DNA of 64,000 nucleotides from Natronolimnohabitans innermongolicus JCM 12255 (lineage in GTDB: Archaea; Halobacteriota; Halobacteria; Halobacteriales; Natrialbaceae). Below, in pieces: positions 59,976 through 64,000 of the stretch. The stretch covers positions 56,162-120,161 of the forward strand of contig NZ_AOHZ01000061.1 in assembly GCF_000337215.1 (NCBI RefSeq), read 5' to 3'. Below the pieces are notes generated by a model. The model ran no database searches. It had not been told where the DNA came from and saw only the letters and a program-made list of their open reading frames with translations. Positions within the stretch are counted from its first letter, which is position 1, and each line of letters begins with the position of its first letter. The position numbers and the translations under genes were made by a program.

Positions 59976-60374
59976 TCACGAGATCAACTCGGCGCTGTCG
60001 GCCGAAATCTCGACGCTAACATCCTGTCGAGTTTGCTCGCTGATCTGATCGAGGTTTCGCGTCAGGACCTCGATGATGTCCGCGGGTTCGGGGTAGACGA
60101 GGACGCTCCCCTCGTCGTCTTCGATCACGAGCTGGGTGTCTCGCAGCGTCACGGTGTCGTTTTCGATGCCCGCAACGGTCACGTCCATCGCCGCCGCCGT
60201 CCCCGAGTCGCCCTCTTCGACTTTCGTGATGTAGACCGCGTCGAGGTTGAGGAGGTCCTTGTACTCGCGGACCTGCTCGGCGCAGGCGACCATGTCCGTC
60301 GTGATCGCCGTCTTCTGCTCGTTGCCGTGGTCGCCGGTGTAGCAGTGTTTACACACCCGCAGTTCCATCTGCAT
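59976..60374 (-). CDS. Small CxxC-containing conserved protein beside the HdrA-like gene
   Basis: 132 aa. N-terminus MQMELRVCKHCYTGDHGNEQKTAIT has a CKHC pair and may bind zinc or take part in redox. The remainder is an alpha/beta domain (VACAEQVREYKDLLNLDAVYITKVEEG, VTLRDTQLVIEDDEGSVLVY). It lies 88 nt upstream of the HdrA-like gene on the same strand, so they may be co-transcribed. ATG 60372-60374 is listed; ATG 60366-60368 and the longer frame from 60416 are alternatives. Function unknown. Confidence 0.65.
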   Translation of the reverse strand: MQMELRVCKHCYTGDHGNEQKTAITTDMVACAEQVREYKDLLNLDAVYITKVEEGDSGTAAAMDVTVAGIENDTVTLRDTQLVIEDDEGSVLVYPEPADIIEVLTRNLDQISEQTRQDVSVEISADSAELIS

Positions 60375-60574
60375 GGTCGCTCGTTCGGCTTCCCGGACCA
60401 TGATGGTTGCGACCACACACCACGACCTGGCTGGACGACTTCGCGAGAGCGGCGCGAGACACTCTCAGCGGACTCACCGTCGGAGTCTCACTCAGAGCGG
60501 TCAGAAACTGGCGCCATATTCTACACTGAAGAGATTACAAAAACTATACAGTACCGGACTGTGCCGATGGAAGT

Positions 60575-61543
60575 ATGCCCGCCATAGAAACGACGGCCCT
60601 CACGAAGCGATACGGCGATTCCGTCCTCGCCGTCGACGATCTCGATCTGACCGTCGACGACGGCGAGATCTTCGGCTTTCTCGGCCCCAACGGCGCCGGG
60701 AAGTCGACGACGCTCAACATGCTGTTAGATTTCGTCCGCCCCACCAGCGGGAGCGTCACCGTCCTCGGCTACGACGCACAGACCGAGATCCACGAGATTC
60801 GCAAGCGGATCGGCGTCCTCCCGGAGGGGGCGACGCTCTACGAGCGCCTGACCGCCCGCGAACACGTCGAGTGGGTCGCGGACACGAAAAACGCGGATCC
60901 CGATGTCGACGCCCTCCTAGAGCGCGTCGGCATTCTCGAGGACGCCGACCGGGCCGCCGGCGGCTTCTCGAAGGGGATGCGCCAGCGGCTCGGACTCGGC
61001 ATGGCGTTGGTCGGCGAACCGGACCTCCTCTTGCTCGACGAGCCCTCGAGCGGGCTCGACCCGGCGGGGATGCAGGAGATGCGCGAGATCCTCCGCGAGG
61101 AGGCCGACCGCGGCACGACGGTCTTCTTCTCGAGTCACATCCTCGGCGAGGTCGAGGCCGTCTGTGACCGCATCGGCATCATGAGCGAGGGGACGCTCGT
61201 CACGACCGGGACGATCGACGACCTGCAGGGCGAACTCGACCTCGGCGCGTCCATCTCGCTCGAGGTCGCGAGCGTCCCCGAGGACCTCGCCCTCGAGTCT
61301 CTCGAGGGCGTCCGCTCGGTCGCCGTCGAGGGAACGACGATCACGGCGACCTGCGTCGACCCCGCCGTCAAGGTCGACGTGGTCGAGCGGGTCGCCGCGG
61401 CGACGGCCGTCGAGGACATCATCTCGGAGGACGCCTCGCTCGAGGAGTTGTTCAACACCTACACGCACGGTCGCGGCCGCGGACGGAACGATTCCGAGGC
61501 CGCTCCCGACGAACCGGTCCGGACGGCGGAGGTGGAGGCATGA
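60575..61543 (+). CDS. ABC transporter ATP-binding protein
   Basis: 322 aa. ABC domain of the drug/NatA-type exporter class: Walker A GPNGAGKST, Q-loop region ILPEGATLYERLTAREHVEWVADT-type, signature KGMRQRLGLGMALVGEPDLLLLDEPSSGLDP with Walker B and D-loop, and H-loop FFSSHILGEVEAVCDR. A C-terminal regulatory segment of about 100 residues follows (GTIDDLQGELDLGASISLEVASVPEDLALESLEGV). Pairs with the permease whose start overlaps its stop by 4 nt (ATGA). Substrate unknown. Confidence 0.93.
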   Translation: MPAIETTALTKRYGDSVLAVDDLDLTVDDGEIFGFLGPNGAGKSTTLNMLLDFVRPTSGSVTVLGYDAQTEIHEIRKRIGVLPEGATLYERLTAREHVEWVADTKNADPDVDALLERVGILEDADRAAGGFSKGMRQRLGLGMALVGEPDLLLLDEPSSGLDPAGMQEMREILREEADRGTTVFFSSHILGEVEAVCDRIGIMSEGTLVTTGTIDDLQGELDLGASISLEVASVPEDLALESLEGVRSVAVEGTTITATCVDPAVKVDVVERVAAATAVEDIISEDASLEELFNTYTHGRGRGRNDSEAAPDEPVRTAEVEA

Positions 61544-62355
61544 GCATCGCCTCGGTCGCGAGGAAGGACTTCCTCGACGTTCGTCGGGCGAAGATCGTCT
61601 GGTTCGTCGCCAGCCTCTACCTGTTGATCGCCGTGTTGATGTTCTACTTCGGCCAACAGGGGGTCGACGACCCCGAGTTCCACAACGCCTTGCTGGCGCT
61701 GAGCGGAAACGGGGCGATACTCATTCCGTTGATCGCGCTCGTAACCGCCTACCTGGCGATCGCCGGCGAACGCGAGTCCGGGAGCATCAAGTACATGCTC
61801 TCGATTCCGAACAGTCGCCGCGACGTCGTCCTCGGGAAGTTCATCAGTCGATCGGCCATCGTCGTCGGCTCGATCCTCGTCGCCTTCGCCCTCGCCGGCG
61901 CGCTCGGCCTCCTCTGGTATCCGTCGGTCGACGTCGGGATGTTCGTCGGCGCCCTCGCGCTGACGACGCTCTTTACGCTTACCTACGTCTCGGTCGCGAT
62001 CGGCATCTCCGCCGTCTCCGCCTCCCGGTCGCGGGCGATGGGCGGTGCGATCGCCGTCTACTTCGTGACGACCGTTCTCGCAAATCTGATACGGACGGGT
62101 CTCGACTGGGTGTTCAACGATATCGCCGGTCTCGGACTCTCCTCGGACGCCCTCACGTTTACCGAATCGGCGCTCAGCCCGATGAACGCGTTCTTCCGTT
62201 CGCTGGGGCTGGTCCTCCCGGACGACCTCGCGGTGACCGCCCCGGACAATCCGTGGTATCTCGAGCCAGAACTGATGCTCGTCGTCCTGTTCGTGTGGCT
62301 GCTCGTCCCGCTCGCGATCGGTATCATCCAGTTCGAACGAGCCAATCTGGGCTAA
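61540..62355 (+). CDS. ABC transporter permease (ABC-2 type)
   Basis: 271 aa, six predicted membrane helices (IVWFVASLYLLIAVLMFYF, AILIPLIALVTAYLAIAGE, SAIVVGSILVAFALAGALGLLWY, MFVGALALTTLFTLTYVSVAIGISAVSAS, AIAVYFVTTVLANLI and LMLVVLFVWLLVPLAIGIIQF). The segment ERESGSIKYMLSIPNSRRDVVLGKFISR is the typical ABC-2/NosY-like coupling helix. Forms the membrane channel for the upstream ATPase. Overlapping start (ATGA) shows an operon. Confidence 0.92.
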   Translation: MSIASVARKDFLDVRRAKIVWFVASLYLLIAVLMFYFGQQGVDDPEFHNALLALSGNGAILIPLIALVTAYLAIAGERESGSIKYMLSIPNSRRDVVLGKFISRSAIVVGSILVAFALAGALGLLWYPSVDVGMFVGALALTTLFTLTYVSVAIGISAVSASRSRAMGGAIAVYFVTTVLANLIRTGLDWVFNDIAGLGLSSDALTFTESALSPMNAFFRSLGLVLPDDLAVTAPDNPWYLEPELMLVVLFVWLLVPLAIGIIQFERANLG

Positions 62356-62506
62356 TTTCTGGCCCCTCCAGCGACGGAGACCTCGCCGTCGTCGCGACCT
62401 CGAGCGCCTCGAAGCGAGAGCGGTCGATGCCGAGACTCGAGTCGCCGTCCGCGACGGAACGCGAGCGTCCCATCCCCGTCCGCGTCCGTGTCCGCCGACG
62501 GCGCCC

Positions 62507-63963
62507 TCACTCGGCCGATGGATCCTCGCGCTCGCGCAGGTCGGCCCGGCGGACCTTTCCCGTGGCCGTCTTCGGCAGTTCCTCGAGGAACTCGATCGAT
62601 CGTGGGTACTCGTACTGCGCCAGTCGCTCGCGGACGTGGTTTTGGAGGGTCGACTCGAGGGTCGCCGGATCGTCGTCGACGCCGTCGGCGAGGACGACGT
62701 ACGCGTTCGGCACCTCGCCGCGCTCGTCGTCCGGCACGCCGATCACCGCCGCGTCGGCGACGGCGTCGTGCTGGGCGAGACTCTCCTCTACCTCCTCGGG
62801 ACCGATTCGGTAGCCGGCGCTGATGATCACGTCGTCCTTCCGGCTCGTGAACGCGACGTAGCCGTCCTCGTCGATAGTGCCGAGATCCTCGGTGAGTAGC
62901 CACCCGTTTTGCACCTTTCGCCCCGTCTTTTCGGGTTTGTTGAGGTACTCCTTGAAGCAGACGGGATCTCCCTCGTACCTGACCGCGATCTCCCCAACCT
63001 CGCCCGTCTCGACGGTGGGTTCGGCCGTCTCCGGATCGACGATCCGCACGTCGTGGCCTGGTGCGGCCAGGCCCATCGTCCCCTCGCGAAACTCCGCGAG
63101 CGCGGTACAGTCGCCGATGAGCAGGTTCGCTTCCGTCTGTCCGTACCCCTCGTGGACCGCCGCGCCGTCGAAGGTCTCGACCGCCCAGTCGACGATGCTC
63201 TGACCGAGGGATTCCCCGCCGCTGGGGATCACCCTGACCGAGTCCACGTCGTAGCGACTGGCGGGGTCGTCGACCTGCATCATCATCCGCAGGGCCGTCG
63301 GCGGCGCGAAGAAATTCGTCACGTCGTAGCGCTCGAGGAGTCCGAACGCCGCCTCGGGATCGAACTCGCCGCCGTCGTAGGCGAGGAGCGTCTTCCCGTA
63401 GTACAGCCCGGGGAACACGACGTCGAACAGCGAGGCGACCCACGCCCACGCCGCGGGCGTGAAGTAGACGTCGTCCTCGCCGAGGGTCATGTTACAGAAC
63501 GTCGTGACGAACAGCGGGAGGTGACCGAGCAGCATCCGGTGGGCGTGCAAGACGCCTTTCGGATCGCCGGTCGTGCCGCTCGTGTAGATGATGATCGCGT
63601 CGTCCTCCGCGTCGGTGTCGACGGTTTCGAACGACGCGGACGCGCCGTCGACGACATCCCAGAACGCGCGCTCGCCCGCTCCGTCGCGCGCCTCGGCGTC
63701 GCCGACCGTCAGCACGGTCTCGAGCGAGGGCACGTCGTCGCGGGCCTCCCGAGCGGCCTCGAGGTTCGACTCGTCGACGACGCAGACGCGCGACTCGCTG
63801 TCGTCGAGGCGATAGGCGAGCGCGTCGGGACCGAACAGCGTCGAGAGCGGGACGGAGACGGCACCCAGCTTCCAGGCGGCGACGTGGGTGAACAGGTTCT
63901 CCGGTCCCTGAGGGACGTTCACGCCGATTCGATCGCCCCGTTCGACGCCCAGCTCGGCGAGGG
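62507..63963 (-). CDS. Acyl-CoA synthetase (AMP-forming), 5' end missing
   Basis: At least 485 residues of an ANL-family acyl/acetyl-CoA synthetase. ATP-binding motif IIIYTSGTTGDPKGVLHAH, then GYGQTEANLLIGDC, the hinge-region SAGYRIGPEEVEESLAQHD and the C-terminal ELPKTATGKVRR with the catalytic Lys. The reading frame continues past the GTG at 63922 (LAELGVERGDRIGV) up to 63963, where adapter sequence begins, so the N-terminal about 60-80 residues are outside the contig. Activates a short- or medium-chain acid to its CoA ester via the acyl adenylate; the substrate is undetermined. Confidence 0.92.
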
Positions 63964-64000
63964 CTGTCTCTTATACACATCTCTGATGGCGCGAGGGAGG
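63964..64000. other. Residual sequencing adapter (transposase mosaic end plus primer)
   Basis: 63964-63982 reads CTGTCTCTTATACACATCT, the reverse complement of the Tn5/Nextera 19-bp mosaic end. 63983-64000 reads CTGATGGCGCGAGGGAGG, matching the reverse complement of the 454-style primer used in early Nextera kits. It is a library artefact at a contig end, not genomic DNA. It truncates the acyl-CoA synthetase gene and creates a false open frame starting MCIRDS (63492-63980, minus strand). Confidence 0.95.

Noticed and set aside
63492..63980. Minus-strand frame starting MCIRDS
   Set aside because: Its start codons come from adapter sequence and the rest is a shadow of the acyl-CoA synthetase.

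Overview
The window is high-GC DNA whose proteins are strongly acidic. It has archaeal promoters (TATA-like boxes about 27 nt before leaderless start codons), Tat/lipobox lipoproteins and archaea-specific genes: the PAN proteasomal ATPase, class I lysyl-tRNA synthetase, ribosomal protein S19e, a PDCD5-family protein and pyruvoyl-dependent arginine decarboxylase. This points to a halophilic archaeon (Halobacteria), probably near Natrinema/Haloterrigena/Natronorubrum; the genus is inference. The last 37 bases are sequencing adapter, so the window ends at a contig end and the last gene is cut there.

Layout. 1-5.1 kb: lipoprotein, luciferase-like oxidoreductase, F420-NADP reductase NpdG, a palindrome-rich spacer, and a BtuF-like protein overlapping a JAMM metalloprotease. 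5.4-10 kb: MBL hydrolase, a three-copy array of about 85-nt nested hairpins, a double-domain KaiC-like ATPase, a histidine kinase and a cupredoxin-like lipoprotein. 10-15 kb: an unusual P1B-type metal ATPase, a membrane-anchored propeller protein, a tiny gene with an 18-bp tandem duplication, and an Hsp20-like protein. 15-19.4 kb: two sulfatase-superfamily proteins and a PfkB sugar kinase. 19.4-30.2 kb: housekeeping and conserved haloarchaeal genes, with a membrane-anchored Mrr-type nuclease, arginine decarboxylase, PAN, PepF, an M28 peptidase and NifU. 30.4-35.5 kb: a complete TAXI-type TRAP transporter operon (binding protein, DUF1850 protein, fused permease). 35.5-38.1 kb: small membrane protein, PitA-type chlorite dismutase/ABM fusion, PadR regulator. 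38.1-43.7 kb: minus-strand block of site-2 protease, LysS, UMP kinase and CapA-like protein. 43.8-49.4 kb: MoaE fusion, small DUF7123-like protein, second site-2 protease, ThiL, and the S19e / PDCD5 / PP-loop ATPase cluster. 49.4-57.3 kb: sensor kinase, HisS, Bat-type HTH regulator, third sulfatase-like protein and a large surface protein. 57.7-64 kb: large HdrA/MvhD-like iron-sulfur protein with a small partner, an ABC exporter pair and a truncated acyl-CoA synthetase.

Most of the window is ordinary haloarchaeal chromosome. The most unusual element is the hairpin array at 6263-6511. Its three tandem copies keep their ends and, in two copies, the apical loop, while the stems differ by paired substitutions. 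It lies between the stop codon of an MBL hydrolase and the promoter of a KaiC-like ATPase/histidine kinase pair. No CRISPR array, rRNA, tRNA, intact insertion sequence or prophage was seen.
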